Source: Hyphomicrobiales bacterium (GTDB taxonomy: Bacteria > Pseudomonadota > Alphaproteobacteria > Rhizobiales > Rhizobiaceae). From it: DNA of 64,000 bases. Position numbers and translations under genes: made by a program. Of the stretch, positions 53,952-61,966 are shown piece after piece. The stretch spans positions 186,001-250,000 of the forward strand of contig UCEU01000007.1 in NCBI GenBank assembly GCA_900471485.1, given 5' to 3'. The notes beneath the pieces were generated by a model that ran no database searches, was not told the origin of the DNA, and saw only the letters and a program-made list of their open reading frames with translations. The first letter of the stretch is position 1. Each line of letters begins with the position of its first letter.

Positions 53952-54497
53952 TCACCGCGTCGGCGCGCGCCTGACGAAGCGGCCATCGCCGTCCTCGTCG
54001 GTGTAGAGAGGGATGGCCCGGCCGATCACGGCGGAGGCAGGCAGCGGTCCGAAGTAGCGGCCGTCGAGGCTGTCGCGGACTTTCCAGTTCATCAGGAACA
54101 GTTCGCCCTCGGCGATGACGCGGCAGCCCTGCCAGGTGGGCAGCGGATTGCCGCGACGATCCCGATCAAGCGCATCGCCCATCGGCACGGCGTCCACGGT
54201 GATCGCGAGGCCCATCCTGCAAACCCGCTGCCCAGGAAGCGCCACCACGCGCTTCATCAGGGGCACGCCACGCGGCAGATAACCGCCCTCGGCGAGGAAG
54301 CTCGCGAGCGGCTCGGGCGCGCGCACGGCGACCAGATCGGTCACGTCTGGGGACTGGTCCGGCTCAATGGCGTAAAGGCCGATCGGCGTGCTGGCCGACG
54401 CGTTCCAGATCAGCTTCGGTGCGAAGGAGACGAGCGACAGGACGCCGAGCAGTGACACAGCGGCGGTCGTGGTGACGGCGTAGCCGAACCGGGTCAT
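53952..54497 (-). CDS. traF: TraF, S26-family signal peptidase-like pilin maturation protease
   Basis: A 181-residue membrane-anchored serine peptidase. After a membrane helix comes WNASASTPIGLYAI with the nucleophilic Ser, and LMKRVVALPGQRV with the general-base Lys. RP4 TraF cleaves and cyclises the TrbC pilin, the likely role here. The start at 54497 overlaps the DUF2840 stop by four bases. Confidence 0.92.
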   Translation of the reverse strand: MTRFGYAVTTTAAVSLLGVLSLVSFAPKLIWNASASTPIGLYAIEPDQSPDVTDLVAVRAPEPLASFLAEGGYLPRGVPLMKRVVALPGQRVCRMGLAITVDAVPMGDALDRDRRGNPLPTWQGCRVIAEGELFLMNWKVRDSLDGRYFGPLPASAVIGRAIPLYTDEDGDGRFVRRAPTR

Positions 54498-55012
54498 GCA
54501 CCGATCCTCCGCGCTAAGAGGAAGGCGCGATGGCGCTGCATCGTGTAGGCGCGCGGCGTCTCGCCGGCGGCAAAGCGATTGTGGACGTGCCGCCAATGAT
54601 CGGGCGCGACCGCGACCGGATCGATGCTGGCCGCCTCGATCGCGTCGATGTGCTGGAGCATGCGCTCCACCTTCGGCCAGCCATCGACACGCAGCAGGAT
54701 GTCGCCGCCCGGTCTTACGGTCGGGAGCGTTTGGCAGGCGTCGCCGGGAGCGACGGCGCGCAGAATGTCGAGCCGGGAGAGCACGGTGCCGTGCTCGTTC
54801 GCGGCCCAGCGCACCAGCGCGAAGGTCGCGCCGGGAGGGAAGAAGAGGATGCGGCGGCGGCGGTCGAGCACCTGTTCGCGAACCTCGCGGCCGAAGCGGA
54901 TCCAGTGCTCGACCTGCTTCTCGATCCAGGTGAGTTCGACCTGGGTGATATCGTCGAGCGTCAACCCGGCGGCGCGGCCGGCGCGCGTGGATGCGGCGGC
55001 AAGGCCGGTCAT
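54494..55012 (-). CDS. DUF2840 protein
   Basis: A 172-residue protein of the DUF2840 family, function unknown, always encoded between traF and parA in trb-type integrative elements. Recognisable are LTQVELTWIEKQVEHWIRFG-like (here ITQVELTWIEKQVEHWIRFG) and RAYTMQRHRAFLLARRI at the C-terminus. It overlaps both neighbours by four bases. Confidence 0.88.
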   Translation of the reverse strand: MTGLAAASTRAGRAAGLTLDDITQVELTWIEKQVEHWIRFGREVREQVLDRRRRILFFPPGATFALVRWAANEHGTVLSRLDILRAVAPGDACQTLPTVRPGGDILLRVDGWPKVERMLQHIDAIEAASIDPVAVAPDHWRHVHNRFAAGETPRAYTMQRHRAFLLARRIGA

Positions 55013-55263
55013 TGGGCGTCTCCTGGGGCTGGTGGGAATTCGCGCTCGAACAGCGCGCGGAGCATGTCGGCCACCGTCTGGCCGCGCTGGAAGGCCGCGA
55101 TCTTGATCCGACCGCGCATGTCGGCGGTGACGTCGATGGTCAGTCTGGCGGAGAAGTCCTCTGCGGGTTGAGGTCGCTGCGTCTGGCGATCGGGCGCCTT
55201 GATCCAGCTCTCGGGATCGCCGGGCCGGGATGCGAAGCCGCGCTTGGGGGATCGTTCGGTCAT
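55009..55263 (-). CDS. Small ribbon-helix-helix-like partner of ParA
   Basis: An 84-residue protein with a disordered, basic N-terminal half and a C-terminal segment RLTIDVTADMRGRIKIAAFQ, followed by RGQTVADMLRALFEREFP, which fits a ribbon-helix-helix fold. The start at 55263 overlaps the parA stop by four bases (ATGA). The position directly after ParA suggests it is the centromere-binding partner (ParB/ParG-like). That role is inferred. Confidence 0.75.
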   Translation of the reverse strand: MTERSPKRGFASRPGDPESWIKAPDRQTQRPQPAEDFSARLTIDVTADMRGRIKIAAFQRGQTVADMLRALFEREFPPAPGDAQ

Positions 55264-55898
55264 GCGCCGATCCTCGTCACCTCGGCCGCAAGCGCGGCGA
55301 TCTCGCGCGCACCCGGACAATCCTCGTCCTGCTCGGCAGCGATTCGTCCGGTCTGCACGACATCGGCGAAGACGATGCGCTGACCGATGGTCGTCGCGAG
55401 CAACGGCGGGTCGTGATCGGCGAGCGTCTCGGCGGTTTCGCGGGCGAGCACGGTGCGCGCCGCGCAGCGGTTCAGCACGAAGCGCGCGGCAAGGTCGGGA
55501 CGGTAGATGCGCGCCTCGCCCAGCAGCGCGAGCATCTCGGCCGAGGCCCAGCCGTCGAACGGCGACGGCTGCACGGGGATGAGCACGAGATCGGCGGCGA
55601 GCAGCGCCGAGCGCATGAGGCTAGCGACGCGTGGTGGCCCATCGATGACGACATGGTCGGCGTCCCGCGCCAGCTCCGGCGCCTCGCGATGCAGCGTGTC
55701 GCGGGCCAAGCCGACAACACCGAACAGCCGCTGCAACCCCTCCCGGCTACGTTGCTGCGACCAGTCCAGCGCTGACCCTTGTGGATCGGCGTCGATCAGG
55801 GTGACGCGCTTGCCGTCGCGGGCCCATTCGCCGGCGAGATGCAGCGCTAGCGTCGTCTTGCCGACGCCGCCCTTCTGGTTGAGGATCGCGACAATCAT
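55260..55898 (-). CDS. parA: ParA-family partition ATPase
   Basis: A 212-residue Walker-type ATPase without an N-terminal HTH, so a type Ib-like small ParA. The deviant Walker A is QKGGVGKTTLALHLAG, followed by VTLIDADPQGSALDW and VIDGPPRV. It would stabilise the element in its excised, replicating form. The 200 bases upstream carry palindromes and iteron-like repeats. Confidence 0.92.
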   Translation of the reverse strand: MIVAILNQKGGVGKTTLALHLAGEWARDGKRVTLIDADPQGSALDWSQQRSREGLQRLFGVVGLARDTLHREAPELARDADHVVIDGPPRVASLMRSALLAADLVLIPVQPSPFDGWASAEMLALLGEARIYRPDLAARFVLNRCAARTVLARETAETLADHDPPLLATTIGQRIVFADVVQTGRIAAEQDEDCPGAREIAALAAEVTRIGA

Positions 55899-55959
55899 GA
55901 CGGTCTCCCGGCGATCGGGGACTCGTCCACACGGCGCGAAACAGCGGGGTGCGTTAGAA

Positions 55960-55976
55960 AGATTCCGAAGGAATCT
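55960..55976. promoter_or_regulatory. Inverted repeat upstream of parA
   Basis: A perfect 7-3-7 dyad (AGATTCC, GAA, GGAATCT) lies 62 bases upstream of the parA start. It may be an operator for partition autoregulation or part of a parS-like centromere. Confidence 0.5.
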
Positions 55977-56009
55977 AGGTTAGATAAGTTACAGGGCTCG
56001 CAAGCGGCT

Positions 56010-56027
56010 GATTCAGCGCGCTGAATC
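56010..56027. promoter_or_regulatory. 18-base perfect palindrome between parA and repA
   Basis: GATTCAGCGCGCTGAATC is fully self-complementary. It lies between the parA-proximal dyad and the direct repeats. It is a candidate binding site for a ParB-like or HTH protein. Confidence 0.5.
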
Positions 56028-56034
56028 GGCGATT

Positions 56035-56102
56035 CCGGTCCCCGATAGCACGAGAGTCCGGTCCCCGATGGCACGACAGTGCCGGTCCCTGATAGCACGA
56101 GA
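56035..56102. repeat. Three iteron-like direct repeats (candidate oriV)
   Basis: Three 21-base repeats with consensus CCGGTCCCCGATAGCACGA begin at 56035, 56058 and 56082. They differ from one another at only a few positions and are spaced 23-24 bases apart, about two helical turns. They abut the 3' end of repA. Iterons at this spacing bind a replication initiator, here most likely RepA. Confidence 0.75.
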
Positions 56103-56106
56103 CTAT

Positions 56107-56994
56107 TCACAGCTTATCCCCAGGGCGAGTTGTCGAGCGGCGACGGCGGCGTGGGATGCCAAGCGCGTCCGGATCGGTGGGTGCGAAGGAGAGGATTTCA
56201 GGTCCGCCGAGGCATTGCTCGATGGTGAGCCGGTAGCCCGGCAGCGGCTGGCGGCGGACGATGTCGCGCAGGTCGTAGGCGAAGTGTTTGAGCGGGGAGA
56301 GGCTGCCGGACTTGGCGTGGAGGTGCGGGAAGTCGAAGCTCCAGCCGAATTCCTGCTTGCCGCCGTGCTTGCGCACCAGGCGGTAAAGCCAGCGCTCCAG
56401 CCCGCCGGTGAGATCGAAGTATTTGCGGTCGATCGTCAGCACGAGCGCGTCGTCCAGAACGGCGCCGTAAAACCAGTCGGGGACGATCAACTCGAGGCCG
56501 AGCGGACGGCCGCGGTGATCGGCGCGCTCTTTCCATTCATTGATCCAGGAGAAGCGGTGCATTCGCCGCTCGGTTGGCTGGCGGATCGAGGTCGCGACTG
56601 TGGTCGATTGCAGTCGGTCGAGTGCGGCCTTCAGGCGGTCGTAGTCGCGCAGCGACACGCCGCGGCCGATGAAGTTCAGAATTTCATAAGGGGTGGTCGC
56701 CATCAGGCGTGACGGCCGCAAGCCGACATCGCGCGCTTCAACGATCTGCGACGCGGCCCAGATGAGGACGTCGGCATCCCAGATCGTGGCCATGCCATGT
56801 TCTGGCACGGCTTCGACACGAATCTTCACCGAGCCCGCCTTGAAGTCGATCGGAGCCAGGCGCTTTGACTTGCCGAGCGAGAAGAACGGATAGGCCATGA
56901 GATCCTGCGCATCGCGCGGCGCAAGATCCCCGGGCAGCGCCCGGAACAGATCGAGCTGCGCGCGCTCCTCGCGATGGTGGGGGTGGGACGACAT
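56107..56994 (-). CDS. repA: Replication initiator protein A
   Basis: A 295-residue plasmid-type initiator of the RepA family used by trb-type integrative elements. Recognisable are AQLDLFRALPGDLAPRDAQD, MAYPFFSLGKSKR and LMATTPYEILNFIGRG, with a C-terminal winged-helix region rich in Arg. It would drive limited replication of the excised circle from nearby iterons. It lies 12 bases after the AlpA-like gene. Confidence 0.9.
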   Translation of the reverse strand: MSSHPHHREERAQLDLFRALPGDLAPRDAQDLMAYPFFSLGKSKRLAPIDFKAGSVKIRVEAVPEHGMATIWDADVLIWAASQIVEARDVGLRPSRLMATTPYEILNFIGRGVSLRDYDRLKAALDRLQSTTVATSIRQPTERRMHRFSWINEWKERADHRGRPLGLELIVPDWFYGAVLDDALVLTIDRKYFDLTGGLERWLYRLVRKHGGKQEFGWSFDFPHLHAKSGSLSPLKHFAYDLRDIVRRQPLPGYRLTIEQCLGGPEILSFAPTDPDALGIPRRRRRSTTRPGDKL

Positions 56995-57005
56995 GGCCGG
57001 TCGTC

Positions 57006-57293
57006 TCAGCGCGGGAAGCGGCCGCCGGCGGTGGCGGAGGAGGGGCTGGTATGGCGCTTGGCTGGGAGCACGGTCCCGCCACGGGGATCGGAGGTCGAAG
57101 TCACGAGACCTCGATCAGCCCAACCTTGCAGGTCCTCGACGGAGTAGACGACGCGGCCGCCGAGCTTGCGATAGGTCGGTCCGGTTCCGTAGGTCCGGTG
57201 CTTCTCGAGGGTGCGCTCGGACAGGCCGAGGAGGCGCGCCGCCTCCTGGGTCCTCAGATAGCGCGGCGGAATATTGGCGGCTTTTTCGGCCAT
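57006..57293 (-). CDS. AlpA-family helix-turn-helix regulator
   Basis: A 95-residue DNA-binding protein with the MerR-like core YLRTQEAARLLGLSERTLEK, then HRTYGTGPTYRKLGGRVVY. Such proteins precede repA in this element family and probably control replication or excision. It is distinct from the AlpA-like protein at 27.4 kb. Confidence 0.88.
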   Translation of the reverse strand: MAEKAANIPPRYLRTQEAARLLGLSERTLEKHRTYGTGPTYRKLGGRVVYSVEDLQGWADRGLVTSTSDPRGGTVLPAKRHTSPSSATAGGRFPR

Positions 57294-57419
57294 GATCGAA
57301 CCTCCGTGGTCTCGCTGGCGGCCGCTTCGAACAAGCGGCGGGTTGCGAGCACGGTGGCGTGGCGACGGCGCTTCCGGCAGGAACGAAGTTAGGAAGTTAT
57401 TTTCGACACCGAGCGCAGA

Positions 57420-58031
57420 TCAGCGGGAGCGGCGCGGCCGGCGGAGCAGCGTTCGGTAGCCGCCGCGCACGTAAGACATGCCGTCGCGCGCAAGGCGGGC
57501 GATCGATACCCGTACTGGGTTTTCGTCCCACGTCGCGGCATCATGTTTGAGTTTGGGAAAGATCTGTTCGGCAATCTTGCGATAGCTCGCGCCGGCTACG
57601 CGAGCGTCGAAGACGCGAAGCATCAGGCGCGCCCTATGTCGGCGCTGAGGTGACAGGCGCGGATCGGGCGGCACACGCTTTCCGAACATCGCGTTCCAGA
57701 GGCGTTCGATGGCGATCAGTCGGTCTGGTGTCAGCTCGTCGAACATGACGAACGCGCCGAGGGGACGACTATCATCGGCGTCGGCGAGAGCGACGTCGTA
57801 GGGCTCGCCCCGTAGCGCAAGCCGGATCAAAGCGGCATCGTGTTCGACAACGGCATGGGCCTGCAGATCATAAATGCGGACGCTGAGATCTCCCGCTGGA
57901 CTCGGCCCAGCCGTGAACGGAAGCGTCGCCGGATCGGCTTGTGGGGTCCAGAAGATCGGTTGGACGAGCCCGGAGTTGCGAGGGTCGGCAACGAAATCGC
58001 AACCCCCATTGCTCGGCGAATTCGCGCGCAA
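57420..58031 (-). CDS. DUF2285-domain protein (downstream frame of a DUF6499-DUF2285 pair)
   Basis: The frame encodes up to 203 residues. Family similarity starts at VADPRNSGLVQPIFWTPQAD, 14 codons in, and runs to the DUF2285 domain (RHRARLMLRVFDARVAGASY). The first 13 codons have no conserved sequence and no ribosome site. The natural N-terminus of this protein is the DUF6499 frame upstream, reached by a +1 shift at TTT-C (57996-57993). It may thus be the second half of one protein rather than an independent gene. The function is unknown; DUF2285 is thought to bind DNA. Confidence 0.8.
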   Translation of the reverse strand: MRANSPSNGGCDFVADPRNSGLVQPIFWTPQADPATLPFTAGPSPAGDLSVRIYDLQAHAVVEHDAALIRLALRGEPYDVALADADDSRPLGAFVMFDELTPDRLIAIERLWNAMFGKRVPPDPRLSPQRRHRARLMLRVFDARVAGASYRKIAEQIFPKLKHDAATWDENPVRVSIARLARDGMSYVRGGYRTLLRRPRRSR

Positions 58032-58185
58032 TGTCCTCGGTCAGCCGGCCGATGGACACCAATTCCTGATAGGATTTTCTGTATTCTGGGTTACGACGCA
58101 GGAACTCCCAGGCAAGATCGCCGGGGGTCAATTTGTCGATATAGTCATAAGCGGCTTCGGACCGCCAACTTTCATCTTCAGACAT
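57868..58185 (-). CDS. DUF6499-domain protein (upstream frame)
   Basis: From the ATG at 58185 the frame encodes SWRSEAAYDYIDKLTPGDLA, then WEFLRRNPEYRKSYQELV, the DUF6499 domain. Conserved sequence ends at EQWGLRF; afterwards the frame yields an Arg/Pro-rich non-conserved tail (RCRPSQLRARPTDLL) to its stop. The conserved continuation (VADPRNSG) is in the overlapping +1 frame. The product is therefore either a 105-residue stand-alone protein or the front half of a frameshift fusion. Confidence 0.8.
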   Translation of the reverse strand: MSEDESWRSEAAYDYIDKLTPGDLAWEFLRRNPEYRKSYQELVSIGRLTEDIAREFAEQWGLRFRCRPSQLRARPTDLLDPTSRSGDASVHGWAESSGRSQRPHL

Positions 58186-58301
58186 CTCCACCGTCTCCGC
58201 GCAAGGTCTGCAACGCGAGTTATGCAGTGGATACGATTCCCGGTTGAATAACGTGCGGGAAGAACGAAGTGGCCGCAACGTGATGCGGTTTGCGCATCAC
58301 C

Positions 58302-58565
58302 TCAGTGCAGGCGGCCCTGGAGCAGCTCGCAGAAGCCGCTGGTGGTCATCCATTTCGCGCGGTTGAGATGGCTGGTGTAGATGTGTTGAGCGCGCTCGGG
58401 TTCGGCCTTGGCGTCGAGACCGAAGAGGACTCCGACGACCTCACGCCAATCGGCGCCTTCCGCGTCTGCATCGAGCAGCCGAACATAGAGCTTCAGATGC
58501 GCCTCGTCGTAGGCGGTCAAAGCCGCGCCGGCCGGCGGTTGATCGAGAAAATCGACTTTGGTCAC
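58302..58565 (-). CDS. Short DUF2285-type DNA-binding protein
   Basis: An 87-residue protein whose body (YDEAHLKLYVRLLDADAEGA, then RAKWMTTSGFCELLQG) matches the compact DUF2285-like proteins that accompany DUF6499 genes. I chose GTG at 58565 because a G-rich ribosome site precedes it; a longer frame to 58640 is less likely. The role is unknown, probably transcriptional control within the element. Confidence 0.8.
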   Translation of the reverse strand: MTKVDFLDQPPAGAALTAYDEAHLKLYVRLLDADAEGADWREVVGVLFGLDAKAEPERAQHIYTSHLNRAKWMTTSGFCELLQGRLH

Positions 58566-58685
58566 AACACCCCCCGATCGCGAGATGTATCCAAACTGGA
58601 GGGAATTGTTAACGATGATTTCATCGGAAAGATGACGCAAGGCCCTGATGCGGGAGGTTGAGCCAACGCCGCGACCTGTCGAACG

Positions 58686-58928
58686 TCAGGTTTCCTTCTT
58701 TGCATCGACGAGCAGCACTCCTTTGCCCTGATCGGAGTTCAGGAAGACAATGCCGGCGCGCTCGAAAGCCCTTCTCACCTCGTCGCGCGTACTCTCAAAG
58801 ACCTCGAGGCCACTGGTGGATTCGAGGCGCTTGAGCGCGGTCAATGAGACCCGGGCCTTGTCAGCGAGCGTCTCCTGTGTCCAACCCAGCAACGCGCGTG
58901 CGGCCCGAAATTGTCGGGCGGTGATCAT
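58686..58928 (-). CDS. XRE-family helix-turn-helix protein
   Basis: An 80-residue Cro/C1-type protein (FRAARALLGWTQETLADKAR, then VSLTALKRLE) with a short C-terminal extension ending LVDAKKET. It is of the small type that represses conjugative-element genes. It stands in its own unit; the gap to DUF736 is about 180 bases. Confidence 0.88.
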   Translation of the reverse strand: MITARQFRAARALLGWTQETLADKARVSLTALKRLESTSGLEVFESTRDEVRRAFERAGIVFLNSDQGKGVLLVDAKKET

Positions 58929-59075
58929 GCATGATCACCTCCCACACGGACCTACGCGTACGCCAAAACTACGACTATAATAGTCGCTCTTGGTGGGATT
59001 TTCTAGCCAGAAGTGGCTGCCGGGGCTCTGCGCGATCCATAAGGGCGGAAACTGATTCGGTCGCCGCGAAGACGA

Positions 59076-59101
59076 AGGCCCCGGCCTTCCGGCCGGGGCC
59101 T
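59076..59101. terminator. Perfect GC-rich stem-loop after DUF736 copy 2
   Basis: AGGCCCCGGCC, loop TTCC, GGCCGGGGCCT: an 11-base perfect stem 12 bases past the stop of the leftward DUF736 gene. The following T-run is weak, so it may also act as an RNA-stabilising hairpin. Confidence 0.6.
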
Positions 59102-59112
59102 CGCGCGGGGCC

Positions 59113-59439
59113 TCAGTCGCCCCGCCGCCCGTTGGGGCGGGACCAGATAAGGGAGAAGGTGTCACCTTCCTCGTCGTCAAAGAGATTGGCGTAGATCGGT
59201 GCGTTGAAGCTCGGATCGTCCAGCTTGAGGCCCAGGTAGTCGCGGCCTTCGTTGGAGCGCTTGGACCAGGCGGCGCCGATCTCCGCGCGGCCGACCAGAA
59301 CTCGGTGGCTGGGGGCGTTCTCGCCGGTGGCGCGCTGGTCGGGGACGATGCGCACGCCCTTGGCCTGGACGCTGAGGGTGACGATTTCGCCGGTGAACTC
59401 GTTCGAGCCGGTCTTCTTGAAGGTGCCGATGGTCGCCAT
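59113..59439 (-). CDS. DUF736 protein (copy 2)
   Basis: A 108-residue DUF736 protein (MATIGTFKKTGSNEFTGEIV, ending FSLIWSRPNGRR). It is closer to the main DUF736 family than copy 1, with the AEIGAAWSKRSNEGRDYLGL core. These genes are usually highly expressed in mobile elements. The start at 59439 is the only one that gives the conserved N-terminus. Confidence 0.92.
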   Translation of the reverse strand: MATIGTFKKTGSNEFTGEIVTLSVQAKGVRIVPDQRATGENAPSHRVLVGRAEIGAAWSKRSNEGRDYLGLKLDDPSFNAPIYANLFDDEEGDTFSLIWSRPNGRRGD

Positions 59440-60002
59440 TGTAAGTCTCCGTTTTCCGTTCCCGAACCCGCACCATTGCGGCCTCGATGGCGATCGGCAG
59501 GCCGGAGGAGATCGACGGCGCACCCCGCAGGGGCCTGACAGCTAAGGAGGGCTTTCTTGTCTCGCGAGGAATGGCGGCGCAGACGGCAGGGGATGAAAGT
59601 TTGACGCGGCTGTTGCGTCATAGGCGATCGAGGCGTCAGCCGGCGTTCGGCCAGATCAGGCCATTGAAGAGGCCGTTTGGAGCGGTTGAGGCACGGTCAG
59701 AGAACGGAGAAGATGGCGGCCGTCCCGCACCAGCAAACCGGCGTCGGAGCAATACTCACAGGCTTCGTTTCCTTCCCGCAGGGCATCGGTGCTGCATCCT
59801 GACCCGCACCGCCGACTAGGAGATCGCCACGCCGGATTTTCGGTGGTGCAGCAAGAGGTGCCCCGCCACGGCAACCGCTCCACCGAGGGCCCGCTTCTCC
59901 GGGCCCGCGCTGATCGCGCTCCATGCATCAATCGCAACGGCCTGAGACGGCATGGGCGGTCGCCCCCATCGCTGGTCGCCCTCGCAATGGCGATGCCGAC
60001 GA
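59440..60002. other. 563-base stretch without a supported gene
   Basis: ORFs exist in several frames, including a leftward one containing EACEYCSDAGLLVRDGRHLL, but none has a good ribosome site or a recognisable domain. I annotate nothing here. Confidence 0.5.
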
Positions 60003-60446
60003 TCAAACGCGCGCGAGGTCCCGGCCGGACGGGGCTGGGGCCGCCGCCATTCCAGCGACCCGCACGAAAGCGGTGATACCAACCGCGATCGCACCAATGA
60101 TGGAGAAGGTGATCTGCCATCCCTCGGACGGCATAAGGTGCTTCACAATGCCATGCGTGGCGTGGAAGCCAGCAACGGCCGCCGGCGCGACGAAGGCGGT
60201 GGCCACGATCAGCTTCAGCCACATCGGGCGGACGAAGGTGATCAGCAGGTGACCGGTCGCTAGCGTGAGGGCGACGGCGACCGTCCCGACGAGGACCGCG
60301 CCAGGGATACCGGCGCCGGTGCCGTGCGCCCAGGCGCCCGCGGTCACGCCAACGAACGCCGGCAGCGCGAAGACGGCCAGCGTGAACAGCAGCCAGCAAA
60401 GCAGGCCAATGGCTGCGAGGGATGCAAGTATTCCGAGGATGATCAT
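60003..60446 (-). CDS. Hypothetical membrane protein
   Basis: A 147-residue protein with four or five hydrophobic spans (IILGILASLAAIGLLCWLLF, then LPAFVGVTAGAWAHG). It is of the small membrane protein type often found beside DUF736 genes in integrative elements. The ATG at 60446 is preceded by GGAGG. Function unknown; entry exclusion or surface modification are only guesses. Confidence 0.75.
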   Translation of the reverse strand: MIILGILASLAAIGLLCWLLFTLAVFALPAFVGVTAGAWAHGTGAGIPGAVLVGTVAVALTLATGHLLITFVRPMWLKLIVATAFVAPAAVAGFHATHGIVKHLMPSEGWQITFSIIGAIAVGITAFVRVAGMAAAPAPSGRDLARV

Positions 60447-60586
60447 GGTGGTGGCCTCCGTGAGAAAAAGTCTGACGGTCGCGCCTCCACCACCACCACG
60501 GCGCGCTCGAACTATAGCTGAAAATCGACTGCGCCGGGAGCAGAAATCGCGTGAGACTTCCGCGCGACGACGCCGGTTCGCCCCGG

Positions 60587-60754
60587 TTATGGGGCGAAGG
60601 GATCGATCTCATGGACGATCGCGGCCATGTCGCCGTCGTACTCGCTGGAGGGCGTCACCGAGAGGGTGCCGTCGCCGGCTTGGAAGATGATGGTAGCGGC
60701 CATCAGGGTGGTGGCGAGGCTGAAGGCGAAGGCGTGCGCGTCGTTGAGGGACAT
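60587..60754 (-). CDS. Small conserved element protein
   Basis: A 55-residue protein, MSLNDAHAFAFSLATTLMAA at the N-terminus and an acidic end (IVHEIDPFAP). A CAGGAGC ribosome site precedes the start at 60754; the longer frame upstream is not coding in character. It resembles short proteins seen at this position in related elements, with a single hydrophobic helix. Function unknown. Confidence 0.65.
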   Translation of the reverse strand: MSLNDAHAFAFSLATTLMAATIIFQAGDGTLSVTPSSEYDGDMAAIVHEIDPFAP

Positions 60755-61096
60755 CGATCCGGCTCCTGTTTGAGCGGAGGACCATCCCCCGCTGACAGGC
60801 GCCCGAAGTGTTCGGCCGATGGCCGCGATCACCGCGCGGGCAAAGCCAGCGCCGCGGCACGCTATGCGTAGTCCGACCCCTTGCGGGTTGATGGCGTTAG
60901 GCCATCGGCTGGACCAAGGATCCGCGACATGAAGCGGGGTGGGCTTCACGCCAAACGACGGAGGGGGACGGTTGCCGTTCCGACGAACATCGACTGGAAC
61001 CCTATCGCCTGCGGTCGTGCGATTGACTGCGCTCTTCTCCCGCCGATAGGTAACAGGGGGACAAATCGGAATCGTGCGCGAGGTAAGACCTAGAAA
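60755..61096. other. Intergenic stretch between divergent genes
   Basis: About 340 bases between the leftward small protein gene and the rightward orphan gene. I see no coding signal, hairpin or named regulatory site. It probably contains the promoters of both. Confidence 0.5.
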
Positions 61097-61936
61097 ATGA
61101 ATCGGAAGGTCGTTGACAGCAACGCGATGCAGACTGACTTGCTGCGATCCTATCTCAGCGCCTCAGAGCGCAACTATGCGGTACTTAACGACTATGCCGC
61201 TATGGAGGCATACAAGGGAAATACACTGACATCGATCTACTGCTCGATGGAGATTGCTTGCGAATTTCCCAGACAAATGATCGTGCTGAAGCCGACAGGC
61301 AGGATCTGCGCACTCCTTGGGCGTAATCAGGGTTTGCAGCGCCGGATGATTGACGAACGGCAAACGCGAGAGTTCCCGACATTCTGCAAGCGGCTCCAAG
61401 CCGCCCGCCATGGCCATGCCTATTTCCACGAGCAGCTCCTGGAGAGTGGTCGCGTGGCCAACGATCAGATGGATCGCATTCTCGCGAGCGCACCGATTCT
61501 GCCGGGCGCGATCAAGGAGCTTCGGAAAACTTTTAGTCCCGAAGAGCTGAAGGCTATTCGGCTGGATGAGCCGTTTCCGCAGGCGCTCATTGAGAAATCA
61601 ATGAAATTTATTATCGACCTGACTTTCTACACGATATCAAATCACCCCAGTCCACCGGCTCGAATACGATCCGTTGATGAGCTTCAGAACACGTTCCTGT
61701 TTCGACACTCGGTCGCGACGTTCGTGTGGTCGCTTGATTGGATCGCTCGCGGCGGTGCCGACGGCGTGCGGCCGGATAGGATGAGGAATGATGTTGTCGA
61801 CGTTATATTCGCGACCTATGCGACGTTCTTTGACGGCCTGATCTCGAATGACCAGAAGGCGCAGCGAATTTATCGCGATGCGCAGTTCATTCTGACGATG
61901 CTGAGCCATGCGAAAGTTAGGTCGCTTTCCGGGTAG
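61097..61936 (+). CDS. Orphan cargo protein, possibly PIN-like
   Basis: A 279-residue protein transcribed against the surrounding element genes and in more A/T-rich DNA, so probably a later insertion. I do not recognise a named family. An N-terminal acidic segment (VLNDYAAMEAYKGNTL) and a C-terminal DVIFATYATFFDGLISND resemble the first and last acidic motifs of PIN-fold nucleases, with helices between. That similarity is by eye only. There is no adjacent antitoxin-like gene, so a classical VapBC pair is not supported. Defence or regulatory roles are open. Confidence 0.7.
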   Translation: MNRKVVDSNAMQTDLLRSYLSASERNYAVLNDYAAMEAYKGNTLTSIYCSMEIACEFPRQMIVLKPTGRICALLGRNQGLQRRMIDERQTREFPTFCKRLQAARHGHAYFHEQLLESGRVANDQMDRILASAPILPGAIKELRKTFSPEELKAIRLDEPFPQALIEKSMKFIIDLTFYTISNHPSPPARIRSVDELQNTFLFRHSVATFVWSLDWIARGGADGVRPDRMRNDVVDVIFATYATFFDGLISNDQKAQRIYRDAQFILTMLSHAKVRSLSG

Positions 61937-61966
61937 AGTGCGACGTTGACCGGGTTACGGCGGCGC

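Noticed and set aside
59656..60612. 318-codon leftward open frame
   Set aside because: Overlaps the membrane protein gene at 60003-60446 in another frame and reads as Arg/Ser-rich low-information sequence; only a short CEYC-containing piece looked interesting and could not be supported.
61097..61936. Toxin of a toxin-antitoxin pair
   Set aside because: No small antitoxin-like gene adjoins it and it is longer than typical VapC toxins.
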